From: Zygnema cylindricum
Lineage: Eukaryota > Streptophyta > Zygnematophyceae > Zygnematales > Zygnemataceae
Direction: 5' to 3'
Assembly: GCA_037447655.1 (NCBI GenBank)
Contig: JBBHKE010000773.1
Location: forward strand, 1-64,000
DNA: 64,000 bases
The notes beneath the pieces were generated by a model. The model ran no database searches. It saw nothing but the letters and a program-made list of their open reading frames with translations, and was not told the DNA's origin. Each line of letters opens with the position of its first letter. The first letter of the stretch is position 1. This document shows positions 22,319-35,500 of this stretch, piece after piece. The position numbers were made by a program, and so were the translations under genes.

Positions 22319-22700
22319 GTGAGAGGACAAAACATATATAAAAAGTAAAATGTTAAAATTAAAATGGTACTATTAAAGTAGTAGTGTTAAAATACTAGTA
22401 TTGAGAATTTCTGGAGAGAAGTTTATCGATTCTAAAATCGGTGTTGAATGTGGTATTGAAGTGGGACAAGGGCTAATGTGAAAGTGGCTCATGTGAGAGG
22501 GAAAAACATAAATAAAAGCTAAAAAGTTAACATTGAAATAGTACTATAAAAGTAGTAGTGTTAAACTAGTAATGTTAAACTACTGGTATTGAGAATTTCC
22601 GGAGAGAAGTGTCTCGATTCTACAATCGGTGTTGAATCCGATATTGAAGTGGGACAAGGTCTCATTGTGAAAGTGGCTCGGGTCACTATAAAAACCCTAA
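22240..22700 (+). repeat. 188-bp tandem duplication of the XDH exon end and intron start
   Basis: The block TTGAGAATTTCYGGAGAGAAG recurs at 22401 and 22589. Each copy carries a decayed GAAGTGGGACAAGG...GTGAAAGTGGCTC (EVGQGL.VKVA) segment plus the following donor region. A further diverged piece lies at about 22845-22895. Confidence 0.8.
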
Positions 22701-23445
22701 AGGAAACAAACTATAGAAAATAAAAGGAATTGTAAGTTCATTTAAAGAAAGACTTTCAATAATAGTGTTTGACTTTAAAGAATAGGGTTTATTGAAAACT
22801 TTTGCTTACGCTGGGTTGGAAGTGTGTTTAATTTTCTTTTTTGAATCCAGTATTGAAGTCGGTTTCAACTTAAAATGGCTCACGTAAGTGGGAAAAATGT
22901 ACAAAAAAAAAAGGTAGAGGACATAAAAAACAAAAAAAAAAAAAACGTTCAAGATCCACATAGAAACAATCAGAATAGGAGGTGCTTTATTCTGACTAGT
23001 TGAGTAGGCCGATTAATTATTTGTACTCGATTAATCAATCGCGATATCGGTGTTGTCAATTTTTTTTTAGTTGTGAAAATTTGACTCTCGATTATCAACT
23101 AGTATGTAAGTAAATATTGGGTACTGTTATTGTTAAAAACCTTTTTTATGTTTCGGACATCATAAATCTTACATCCGTACACATTACATGCCTCAATTAG
23201 GCAATTGTAATCAGCAATAGAAGTTTGTCTTTTTCACGTGTTATTTGTAATGATAAGATTTGTCCTCGATAAAATTCAATATATCGATTAGACCGATATT
23301 TTTTATCGAGGACCTATAAAAAACCGATTATCAATGATCAATTTTTGTTCAACCTATACCAGTGAGAAAAAAAAAAGAAAGGTAAATTGTGGTGCGTGAC
23401 GTCATAATGTCACAAACCCTAAACATATGCAATGCCTCCACGTCG

Positions 23446-23888
23446 ACAATGTGGCGTACAGATATTGCGAAGTGATAGAAACTGTACAGCGTGCGGGTGG
23501 ATGTCTGAAATTCAAACCGAGTGGAAGTTTCGGAACATTTTGTGTACCGTTTATGTGTCACATGTTTCGTACATGTCTACGTTTGTCACTTTTCGAAGTA
23601 ACAAGCTATTTGCGCTTAGGGTACTTTCGCATGTAACCGAAACTTAGTCTTGTAACTTTGTATTTTAGCGAAGATTCTCCTTACAGCTTTCAGAGCATTC
23701 GGATGTAAACGCAAATAACTTGTCACTTAAAAGTGACTTACGTAGATGTGTACGAAACAATGTGACAGATGATTGGTACACAAAATGAGGCAAAACTTCC
23801 CACTCGGCTTCAATTTGAGGCGTCTCTCTGCACGCTGTACAATTTTTGTGACTTCGTTAATGTCCGTACGCCACATTGTCGACGTGTC
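23446..23888. mobile_element. Foldback-type inverted-repeat element (about 443 bp)
   Basis: The two halves are inverted copies around about 23670. The left arm starts CCACGTCGACAATGTGGCGTA and the right arm ends CGCCACATTGTCGACGTG. The body has no coding potential. It is nested in the long-TIR element. Confidence 0.75.
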
Positions 23889-24539
23889 GAATCCCTAAAT
23901 TACCTTTCGTTGTCTCACAGAAATGCGGTTTCGTTTTTCGTCTTCCCACTTGCCGCCAGGTGCCCAATGTTTTTCCTACGCCGTATGTGTGAAAACACGT
24001 GTGTTTGATAGCCTGTTCCCACTGGAGCATTTGTAACTTTTTGCCTATTCCGATGATTTTCCGAGAACTCATCGGAATCATCGGCAATCGCAGTGCATCC
24101 GGTTTTGCGAAAACCTGGCGGGAGGGAGGGAGGGAGAGTGGGAGGGAGAGGGAAAGGGGGGGAGAGAGAGAGAGGGAGAGGATGAATGTTCGAAGGACGA
24201 CTATGGTGGTTCAAAGTCCGGCAGATTTTTCGCGCGAAAACAACGAAATAGCCGTTCTGATGTTGTTTTCGCTACGTCAACATTTCGGTTTACCATTGGT
24301 CTGTTTCACAGAAATACTCTACTTTAACCCGACTTCAATATCCCCCAATTTTTTGAGGAAGTTAGTTTGTACGGTTTTCCGAAAATTTCCGAAAATTTCC
24401 GAAAACAAAAAAGTCGGTGCTCGGAAATCCGTCCATTATTCGAACGCTCGTCTATTGCGGAAGTAGACGGGAACATTTTTTTTTCGGTGGGAACATTCTA
24501 TGAGAGAGACGGCCCCTCAACGGAAATCAACTCACGGAA

Positions 24540-24957
24540 AATAGTACGCACAGGCTGGAAACGTGCAGTGTGTGTGTTTTTTTTTTGGTACTCCGCTCAC
24601 AAAAATTGTAAAAAATTCCAACACGTGCGACAACGTCTACCTCTTCGCTCACCTTATTGGACTTTATTTCAAATCACCTCGCGTGGTGATTTGATGTAAA
24701 GTTTGAACATGTGCTGAAAGGACGCGAAAGTGGGTCGAAATGCTTTGGACGACAAATTGCATCACGCTAGACGACAAATTACTGTACGTAAAAAGTTTCA
24801 AGGTAACGCAACTTGTACGGTGGTAATTTCTATTTTTTGGCACGGCTGCGGATTTTCTTGTTTTTTTCTAAGTTATGGAAGAAAACGACAAAAAATAACT
24901 GTAACTTTAGCACATGCGAAAGTATCCTTAGGGCTCTTCTCCATCATGCGTCGACAG
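24540..24957 (-). repeat. Right terminal inverted repeat
   Basis: Reverse complement partner of 20219-20640. It carries the diverged palindrome AAATCACCTCGCGTGGTGATTT near 24669. Confidence 0.8.
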
Positions 24958-27371
24958 TAATTGTACATAAACGTTTATTCTGATCACTTTTCCATCAGGT
25001 CGTGCCATCAAGTCAACTAACGCCTACGTGCTTCATTTCGAATGGACCACGTAGGTACCTGTTAAGGGTGAAGTTCCATTAGGTAAAAATGAGGTTGTTT
25101 ACTGAATGTAGTACTTTTTTGTACAATGCCGCACCATTTTTTTTTTGTCAGAAAAAAAAACTACTGAACGACAAGGTTATGGGCGTTAACTTTGACCGTC
25201 AGATGCGGAATCGTATACGCCATCGGTCGAACCTTTCAGTTTGCAACAAGTGACCTGAAGGAGGTCATTTTTTAGTGCCTGAACGAATAGCATTGTGCCT
25301 CGTGGAAAAGTGAAATATATCCACGATGAACGCGCGATAAGGTGGCTACACGTGCCATGTGCCTTCCGCTAGGGAGGATGCGAGGCCACCGTAAGCCGCG
25401 AGAAAATCTCTGACGGAGGATATTATTTCACGCTCCCGTTGCCGTCCACTAACCATTCTGACAATTTAGTACGATTGTACCGTACATATATATAGTACGA
25501 GCAGTACAATTATCGCCGATAGTTATCGATACCGGTGTTATCGCGATAAAAAAAACGAAAGATTGATAGCAATCATTTATTCATCGCGATAACACCGGCG
25601 TCAATATATCGTGCCAATATATCGATTATCGAAAAGGTACATATCGATTATCGACAAAACACTGTCGATAGACAACACTACAAAATATGACGGTCGTACA
25701 GCGGTCGTATCTGTACGACGGACACACAAGTCGATGGATGTCAAAAATAGCGTCGGATGATATCCACCGCAAAGGGTGTTTTCGTCTGTTTCGGTGGATT
25801 TGAATCCACCCTATACGAAAGCACATGACCTTTGCCAACTGTTAGGTTGTCATAGCTCGTCCGCAGTGGATCATAACTATTATTTCCTAAGTGAACAAAT
25901 TCTGCACGTCCAATGTGTGGCTAGTCTCCTCCTTGAAAACAATGGAGGATATTAACCCGACACTGGATAGAATGAGTGTTTGCTTCAAAATCACCGAATC
26001 GGACGGTTGATGTTGTCCCCCTAAAGTTTGGAGAATCTTACCCAATCTACGGTAACATGTTTAAAAAAAAAAAAAAAAAAAAAATCAGTACTGCTTTTTA
26101 CAAGAATGCACCTTTTACAAGAAACAACCTCACTTTTCGCCTCATGGAGGTTCACCTTGAAGCTGAAATAAAGTCGTCGTGACACCTTTCTGTAAGCTTT
26201 CATCGGTTGGAGGACACCTCCTCATATGGCACATTTGTCTCAAAAACAACAGCGCGTCTTCAAAACAAGTAGTACGTTCACGACATGTTTCTTAAAAACG
26301 CGATATAAATGCTAGAGGCAAATGGCAACGTGTTTCAAATGGCAAGGCACAACGTATCCGTGAGATTTTTATAGAGATTGCTTGGCTAATAACCATAATT
26401 TTTAGTTTCCACAGAGCAAAATTCTGCATTATGATTTTTTAGACTTTCCAGAGAGAAGCATATTACAAATAAATGGATCCCAACTATGTCATGGGGGTAA
26501 AGAACAAGTTCCAAATGCATTTCAAATGAGAAGGGTTTGTGGACTTTGAACAACAATGTAAGAGTTCGTAAATTCATCTAGTTTGAAATTTCTTATTAAC
26601 TAAATGCAAGATTTTATGCCGTTTCTAGAAAATTTGCCACTATAGAACAGATTTTGGACATTCAACATCATTTATTGAAGTGCTGAGATACTTTTTTCCT
26701 CAAAGACACGAGGCTATTCACATAAAGAACTAGAATTGCAAGTATAAGCATGTGGAGTAAGGTACATCGTAACATCAAAGCTACAACTTCAAGCAAAAAT
26801 AATAGGTTTTTCAACAATGTTTACATATAACTATAAAACAATGACATTATTATACCAAAATTCCCAATACCACAACCACATCAGAAAGAAAGTGGGTTTT
26901 TTGTTGGATGACAAAACATTCTCGCTTCTTACTTTTGTCTTTTGTTACAACTTTTTTGGTAGTAGGTTTATGTTCTTCTACCGTTAACAGATATCAGTTA
27001 ATAAGGGCTCCTTCACAAACTATATATCGCTTGCATCCTAAATGCAAAATGCGACGCGACCATTTAAACCTTTATTTTAAATCAATATCATAATCGATCA
27101 ATCTGTGTATACATTACCACAATGAAAAGCAAATTTTGAAAATGTGGAACTGCAAATCCTTTCCAATGACTCAATCAATTCCTCTACATTTGAATCCTTA
27201 TTTTCCTAACTATATTTTTTCGCTACATTTCTCATTCCTAACTCGTTTTCGACAAAAACGATGCCACAATGTAAACCACACATTCCATAACTAATCTTTG
27301 GAACTCATCCCACAACTTCAAATCCTTTCCAAAATGGTAAACAAAAGCCCAAAAAAAAAAATCCATTTCAC
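24958..27371. other. Intergenic stretch, no supported gene
   Basis: It contains an inverted-repeat-like patch of GATA/ATCG words at 25490-25660 (TTATCGCGATAA and ACACCGGCG variants), a poly-A run near 26062 and otherwise AT-rich sequence. It follows the 3' end of gene B. Confidence 0.5.
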
Positions 27372-27664
27372 TCACACAAGCTCCTTGAAAAAATTGTACA
27401 TCATTTGTGTCCATGTATTGTAAATCCCCGGTTGACAATAATGAAGACAATCGCACTTTCCGGCGCCTTTAAAACCCTGATGGCCATCGGGTCTAAGGGA
27501 TGTGGAATGTTCTATATCCATATATATCCCTCCAACTTCTTCAACATATTTTTTGGCAATATCATTTTGTCGTCTCGAATCCGCCCAATGGAAATAAGAA
27601 GGGAGGATAGAGGGATCTTGGGGGACTTTGATTGGTCCATCGTATGACATACAATTTTTATGGC
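27372..27664 (-). CDS. Gene B exon 7: C-terminal block with DxxH, stop
   Basis: Acceptor GTCTTTCCAG|GC completes Gly of PG|HKNC. It includes YFHWADSRRQNDIAKKYV, LRPDGH and DCLHYCQPGIYNTW, ending KELV and TGA. Confidence 0.8.
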
Positions 27665-29514
27665 CTGGAAAGACAAAAAAAGTTAGGTGGGAAAATAAGA
27701 GTTTAACCGGTTTTTGTGGTTTGTGTTCAAACGAATTTTTGGTTTTAGAAACAACATCGGAGAGAGAGGAATTGTTCAATTAATAGTCTAGGGTGTTTTG
27801 AAAAGCTTAACAAGAATTGAAACCGCAATATCGGACTTCCATTTATTTAATAGATGAAGTGCTAATAATGAGAAAAAAGAAACAGGTGAACCCGTTGAAG
27901 AATGGGAAAATAAAATGAAAATTTTCAAGTTAGATCCAAAATCGGTGATCTTTTTTGCTTTGTCCCTTTCCTCTTAATAAAAAACTAGTTTACGGGATGT
28001 AACAGAAACATAATCACCGGTTTTTGGCAGTTTAAACACAAAAAATACTGACAAATAACAGATTATTTCGACGTTCAAAGTATAGACAGGGGAAGCTTCC
28101 AGACAATTTTCCTGTTAGAGTTTCACTTCATGATTTGCACATGTAATATATGTATGATGGAAAAACCTAGAAAAGACAAAAAAAGCTTCTATATATAACA
28201 AACTCAAAACGGTAATGTACATGTCTTAACTTCCGGCAAAAAGCAACCTAGGTTTCTTCGACAAAAAAAGAGGAAATGAATGAAGGTTCTGTCTTTGTAG
28301 AAAAGTCTTACCAAATAATCTAGAATGGAGAATATTATAAAAATGAAATGGGATGACTACAATAACAACAAAGTCAATAAAAAAGAGCGGTAAGAGCATA
28401 GTTTGAAAGTGAAAGAAACTGAAAAACTATTAGTCCACTTTTAGTGTGGACTTTAACTATATTATTGTATGGATTTAAAACTAGATTTGATCCGCTTGAC
28501 TAATGAAATACTTGCCCTTATTTCAGTTCAGTTCAGTTTGAGTTTTACTGTGCTTCACGGTTGATGTTGACATGTGCACGATTTTGGTGTGGATGTTTTC
28601 AAGCTCGTTCTTCGCTCCTAGCCTAAGTTAAGGCTCAATTTCAACAGCGAACAAAATTTCATCCTCCCCCTCCCTCTCCTTCCCTCTCTCCCCCTCTCCC
28701 TCTCCCTCCCCCTCCCTCTCCCTCTCCCTCTCCCTCTCCCTCTCCCTCCCTGCTACCTGGCGCCGTATTCCTCCATAGTACGAGAGCTTCCGGCCTTCTC
28801 TCCCTTATATACCGAAGGGCATCTCTCACTTCCTCCTCAAATATGGTATCCCCTTTATAATGGGCTCCTCTATTTAAAATCAAAATCGAGGGATCCCATT
28901 CGTCAAGTTTTACTATCCATGGAGCCTCAGAGTCTAACGGAACTTCCGTTAAAGTTAAGTATCGGTTGACACAGAAACGAATTTCAACGGAACAGTTTCC
29001 ATAGAACTCGTGACAGTGGGAGAATCCTTTGCAGACTTTGGTCCTGAGACCGGAGTCCCAGTCTCGAAATTCGAAAGGGAAAAGGTTTACGGGAGGAGGG
29101 AAAGTTCCTGGGGAAAAAGACAAAAAGAGGGAAGACAAACAGAGGGAAGACAAAAAGAGGGAATAAGGGGGATGGATAGAGGAAGGAGAGGGACGGGGAG
29201 GGGGGGATAGGGGAGGAAGTAGTGGAAGTAGACGAAGAAAGGCGGGGAAAAAGGAGGGAGAAGGGGAGAGGAAGGAGAGGGGGAGCTGAGGAGAAGGGAA
29301 GAGGGGGAGGGAGAAAGAAAGGAAGAGAGGGAGCTAACCAGTCTTTTGTCCCACTTGTAGATTGGAGAAGAGAGAGTGATAGAATGCAAGAGTCAGAGAG
29401 TCAAGAGAATACTGCGACCAGGACCCATCATCCTGCAGAGAAAAAGAAAAATATATATCATTGTAAGAGAGGGAGAGGGAGAGGGAAGGGAGAGAGAGGG
29501 AGGGAGATAAGAGG

Positions 29515-29572
<58 letters not shown>

Positions 29573-32500
29573 CCATCATCCTGCAGAGTAAAAGAAAAAT
29601 ATATATATATCGTAAAGTGTAAGAGAGAAAGAGGGAGAGAGAAAAGGACAAGTGAAAGAGAGGACTAATCATCCTGCTGAGTAAAAGAAAAAATATAATT
29701 CAGTGTAAGAGAGAGAGAGTGAGGGAGAGGGGGAGGGATAGAGAGAGAGGGAGGAGTGGGAGGGAGGTAGAAGGAGAGGGAGAAGGGGAGACGGAGAGTG
29801 GAACGAGGAGAAGGGGAGACGGAGAGGGGAACGAGGAGAAAGGGAGGGAGAGGGAAAAAGGGGAGAGAGAGAAGAAAAAATATATATCTTAATGTGTAAA
29901 TCGTTTTCATTTCACGACACTCGATAGAGTTAAAACTATCTCGGTTGACTCGCGAGGAAAATTTAAGAAGATTCGAACATCAAAAACGATATCTTAAGCA
30001 CAATCATAATTTCAAAGAAGTCAAACATTCTTTTCATATTTCTTAACTAAAAGGCAAAAATTTCAAGTAGAACCTTTTTAGAACAATTTTTACAAAACTT
30101 ATAACAGAAGAAGGGTCCCAGTTCTTTGAATTTGTCTTACAACCAACCACCAGTTTTCAACTTTTTACAGCTGTACTCAAAAAACTGACTATCGTTAAAT
30201 GTTACTTCACATGTTTTTGTTGAGCCCTCCCACATTTTCGGAGAACATATAAAAACAGAATTTGCAAATTTTCCAAAATGCAATTTTCATCACAATACTA
30301 TTAGTTGTACAATGTTCAAAATCGTGTGTGACCATCGCTAAAATCCACACTAACTTTGGTATAATTCTTTGGTATTCTCATGTTTTTTATATATATTGCC
30401 TATATTCGCCTAATTCACCTTGGAAGAGTAGCCCTCCTCTCTCCTCTCTCCTCTCTCCTCCCTCCTCTAGCTTACAATTTACAAAAACAATAAAGTCCAC
30501 GCTAAATGTGGTGAAAGATAAAAAAATAAAAGAACCGGAACCGTCTTTCGAAGAATATGAAGAACCGAATGGGCTAATTTTACATTAATTGAATTTAACA
30601 TTCATTTGACGGTGAGACAACAAATATAACGAGAACTATGAAGAAAGTTGTGAAAAATGGCTATTATGTATACATATGTAAGTAAGATTTTAATATAACT
30701 AAATATATATAAATGGTTATTTCCATCAAAATCTTTGTGGTATTCTAGATTTCCTTGAGCCCAAAATTTCTAAGCCCTAATTTTAATTTTTAAGGTTACT
30801 CTAATTTGTGGTTGATAAGCTTTTTCTATTTTTGCCTTCAAAAATTTATGTCACAAATTTATGTCTTTCGACATCCTCTGAAAATTTCCAGACACCAACG
30901 TTGATCCAAAAAGTGTCTTTCTATTGTTTTTTGACTGAAAAATAGTTTATATTTCACGTTTCGTATTTCGTTATACATAAACTTCTTATTGCCGTTTTTT
31001 ACTTTTTCCAGTTCAAGGATAATCATTTCCAACCGAAAAGAAACCCGGTAGCTTAATTAATTATTGTTTATTATTCATTATTGTAAGTGGTTGAAACCTC
31101 ATAGAAGCCCAATTAAAAAGCGGGAAAGAAACTCACTTGCAAATTTTTTTCCGCGAAAAATTCTCCATCGGGCAAGTCGTCGGTGTTTCCCAATCCCATT
31201 TTAAGTCTTCCCTTACACTCCAATTTCCCCCTTTAATAGCGATTTTATCCGCTTTTACACCAAATACTCCTCCTTTTTTCGTGTGACTAACGTCACAAGG
31301 TTGTATTTCCTTTCCTCGAGTCCACGCTAAAAGTCGAGGTTTCGAATTATATACCCATTTTCCCTCTTTCCCTAGGCAATTAAATTTCGTTTTTACCTTT
31401 TCTAATTCGCTTCGAGTGAGAATTTTTGAACCCGGGATCGGAAATTTCAATACCGGAGCTTCTTTTGGCGCTTTTCTAACACGATTTTCTACACTAATTC
31501 TCCCTAACTTGGAGGGTATATAGAGGAGGTTAATGTGACTTCCTGTCACACCTGATTCTTTTTCATTTGATTCTTTTTCATTTGTCATTTCAACCGAAGG
31601 GAGAGAAACTAATAATGTATTATAAAATAAATATACCCAAGAATCTAAAGGTCCCGGATGACATAAATTAATGCAATTTTGGGATCTTCCCCCATTGTAA
31701 TTTAAAAAAATAGTTGTTTTGTTTCCCTTTTCGACAGCTCCACCGACATCTAAATAGAGTCCACCCCATTTCTTGGTCAACGTTTTTGCAATTATATTTT
31801 GGCGGTGTCGGTTTCGCTTTTTTGTTTTTTTATCACGTTTGCGGCCTTGAGGAAATTTTTGGTCAGGCTCCGGGCAGGCAAGAACTGCCACAAACAGAAA
31901 AGTGGAGGAAGAGAGAGAGAGGGATAGGAAGAGAGAGAGAGGGATAGGAAGAGAGAGAGGGAGGGAGAGAAAGAAAGAAAGAAACGAAGGAAAGGAGAGA
32001 GGGAGCGAGGGAGTGGGAGAGAGAAATATAACAATTGATATAAATGTGCCATTCAGTGACTTCTAAAAAAACAAAACGAAAAAAGAACGAAATATAAATC
32101 GTAACAACAGCAAAAAGACGATCTTCCATCGTCTCTTGAAAAAAAAATAAGTGCAGAAATAAAGTGGTTAGAAACAACCGCGAACAAATTTCAATTACAA
32201 TCTATTTATTTAGTTATTATTATTATTTTATTTTTTTGTCGTTACATTGCCAGAAAACGTTAAAGTTTTAGTAGTTACTTGTTTTTGNNNNNNNNNNNNN
32301 NNNNNNNNNNNNNNNNNNNNNNNNNNNNNNNNNNNNNNNNNNNNNNNNNNNNNNNNNNNNNNNNNNNNNNNNNNNNNNNNNNNNNNNNNNNNNNNNNNNN
32401 NNNNNNNNNNNNNNNNNNNNNNNNNNNNNNNNNNNNNNNNNNNNNNNNNNNNNNNNNNNNNNNNNNNNNNNNNNNNNNNNNNNNNNNNNNNNNNNNNNNN

Positions 32501-35500
32501 NNNNNNNNNNNNNNNNNNNNNNNNNNNNNNNNNNNNNNNNNNNNNNNNNNNNNNNNNNNNNNNNNNNNNNNNNNNNNNNNNNNNNNNNNNNNNNNNNNNN
32601 NNNNNNNNNNNNNNNNNNNNNNNNNNNNNNNNNNNNNNNNNNNNNNNNNNNNNNNNNNNNNNNNNNNNNNNNNNNNNNNNNNNNNNNNNNNNNNNNNNNN
32701 NNNNNNNNNNNNNNNNNNNNNNNNNNNNNNNNNNNNNNNNNNNNNNNNNNNNNNNNNNNNNNNNNNNNNNNNNNNNNNNNNNNNNNNNNNNNNNNNNNNN
32801 NNNNNNNNNNNNNNNNNNNNNNNNNNNNNNNNNNNNNNNNNNNNNNNNNNNNNNNNNNNNNNNNNNNNNNNNNNNNNNNNNNNNNNNNNNNNNNNNNNNN
32901 NNNNNNNNNNNNNNAAAACAGCACAAGCATGCAAAAGAATGCAGCCAGTTTAGAACAACTGGCTGAACAGGCGTGCAGAGTGAAAAACCAGTACAGGCAT
33001 GAAGGTATGCAGCCAGGTTAGTTAACATGAAAAAGCAATGTATGCAGCCAGATCAGGAAACTTCTACGTAAAGGACTAGACCGACGTATGTAACGAAAAA
33101 GTACAATTGATTGGACCGACGTATGGAAGTACGGACAGGACCAAAAAGTGAGACGTGCGGACAAGTCGGTCAACAAGATTTGACCGACGTAAGAAAACGT
33201 ACGAACACGACAAAAAATATCCTACGCTAAATGTCCTGTAACAGGTTAGCAACAACCGCAAACAAATTACTTTGTCGTTACATTGCCAGAAAAGGCTAAA
33301 CTTTTACTTGTTTTCTGTAAATAACAGGAAAGGTCATACCACAGCCCCTTGCAAATGGAAAAACCCAAAAAAAAAAAAAAAATAACAAATTCTCACCGTC
33401 GGGATTACTCCTGTAAATCACGAGAGTTTTCGGATAATGCTTTCTCAACCAAACGTAAGATGCCAAAAGGTTTTCCTTGAAACTTTTCTCACCCACACTA
33501 GTTTTGGTGTGGGTCAAAACCACCACCGTAGGCTTCCAAATGGACACCGCCGTATACCACGGAGCTCCGTTTTCCTTGTCGGGAACTCGACTAGCATTCA
33601 AATCTCGGTTAAGGACAAACCGTACAGGGACCGTACGACCTCCGAGAATATCCCCACAATACCGATATCCGGAACAAAACTTTTTGTCTTTTCCACCATC
33701 CCAAAAGCGACAACCATCCGGGAAAAGATTGGTGACAAGAGGGTTTTCTGGAGAACCAAACGAAACAGAAAAATAAAGTACGCATTAAATAAAAGAACTC
33801 TTAACCCTTGGTACAAGGTTGAAAAGACGGAAGGGAAAATTGGGAAAAAAATATTGTTTTGTATACTCCTGTCTCTCAGAAGACCTATGTGAGAGAGACT
33901 TTTAGACTTGGAAATATTTTTGAAAGTCTTAAGTTTGAAATGTACCGAATTTAGTGTGGCAGTCAGACACATGTCAACAGGACATTAATTAGAAGGGAAG
34001 GTTCGCGTACGAACAATTTGAAGACGTCAGATTAATATCCAACGATGCATACACAAAGAGGAGAACCCGGAACGACTAAATGGAATGAAGTGTGTCTGTA
34101 GAAATACCGGTTATTGGTAGAAGAGATTCGCGGATCAAAAAGTACAGATCAGGTGGTCGGTAACAGGAGCGTAGTACAGTACGTAGAAGGAGGTACTTTA
34201 GTTGTACTACACAACGTTCTAATTGGTTAGCTAGATAGTTGATGAGATCTGTTTGTAAAAACTAGGACTTGGTGAAATATAGGAGAACTTGTAGAAGTTG
34301 ACCAAGGAAGTAAAGTGACTTTATGGCTCTCTTTGTGTGTGTGTTACTTTGTGCCTGATCAGAGTTTGTGTGTGAAACTCTCTCAGATTGTTGAGCTGAG
34401 TGTAAGCTCTAAGTGAGTTGTGTTTTGAGTCAAAGGGACTCACTGGTGATTAGGTATCAGTCGGTCAAAGTTGACCACTAATGAGGAATTCTCGGGTGAT
34501 CTTTTCTTTATCTGATGGGAGACTCTGCAGCTTTTGGTTTTGGTAGTGTCTTTGTTACTGCAGAGAAATAAAAACGCATGAATCAACAAAAAAAAATGAT
34601 GGTGAAAATGGGATCTTTTTTAAAACCTTGATTGATTGAATTCAATGTCAATGCTCTAATACGATAGTCTTGGTTTTTCTTCACCATTATTGCTTCAATA
34701 TTGTGCATCACTGTCATGAAATTACCATTCTTTCACCACTCAACATTGTTTTTTCGGATCACATTTGTCGAATTTTCATTTAAAATCGCAAATCGAAAAA
34801 ACAAGCCATTCTTGCCTTTTAGTAAAGCCCTTTTCTTTCCCTCCCACTCTCACTATTCTACCTTTGTTCCTTTCCCTCCTCCTCCAGCCTCAGCCTCCTC
34901 CCTCCCTTCCTCCCTCTCCCTCCGTTCCTCCCTCCCTCCCTACCTGGCGCGTCGGCCAGCAGGTTGAACAGCAGGCGTCGCTCCATGCCCCAGGCGAGCT
35001 CGTCGCCCACCACCAAGATGCTCGCATCCCTCCCGTACGCCGCGCTCAGCACCCTGAAACACGCCGGTGGAAGTAAGTACAAAGGATAAAGCATCACGTA
35101 CAAAGTATGAAGCATCAAGTACAAAGTACAAAGTATATAGCATAAAGTATAAAGCATAAAGGATAGGGAGAGGGGAGAGGGGAGAGAGACACGTGCAATG
35201 GAATATGAAACGAGGGCTGCGCCGGAGCAAAGATGGAGTGGGAACAGGAAAGGCCACAGACATGGGACGCAAAAAATGGAACATGGGCGCGGAAAGGTAA
35301 CAGACACAGACATGGAAAGGAAACGAAAGCCAAAAATGGCAAAGAAACTGAGACAGACACAGAAATAGACATGGACATGCCACAAATACTTGGGTGGAAT
35401 GGAAACAGAAACGGAGACAAGAATGGACACAAACGGACATGAGAATGGAAAGGAAACACACTACGACGAAAACAGAAATGGACACAGAGACGGACACGAG

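Larger units (their letters stand above)
20219..24957. mobile_element. Long-TIR DNA element carrying a captured exon
   Basis: The left arm (20219 to about 20640) and right arm (about 24540-24957) are imperfect inverted repeats, starting TGTCGACGC and ending GCGTCGACA. Inside are AT-rich minisatellites, a broken xanthine dehydrogenase exon and a nested foldback element. No transposase reading frame is visible, so it would be non-autonomous (Mutator-like, foldback or another TIR class). I did not find a convincing target-site duplication. Confidence 0.65.

Noticed and set aside
25490-25660. Possible MITE from ATCGCGATAA inverted words
   Set aside because: The inverted words are short and scattered; no terminal repeats or target duplication could be fixed.
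26908-27093. Short frame with signal-peptide-like start (MTKHSRFLLLSFVTTFLVVG)
   Set aside because: 61 residues, no homologue I recognise, no splice context; not enough to call a gene.
29222-29910. Glu/Arg-rich and Leu/Ser-rich open frames
   Set aside because: GA microsatellite artefacts inside an intron of gene B.
32228-33028. Long open frames of 220-266 residues
   Set aside because: They run through 627 unknown bases.
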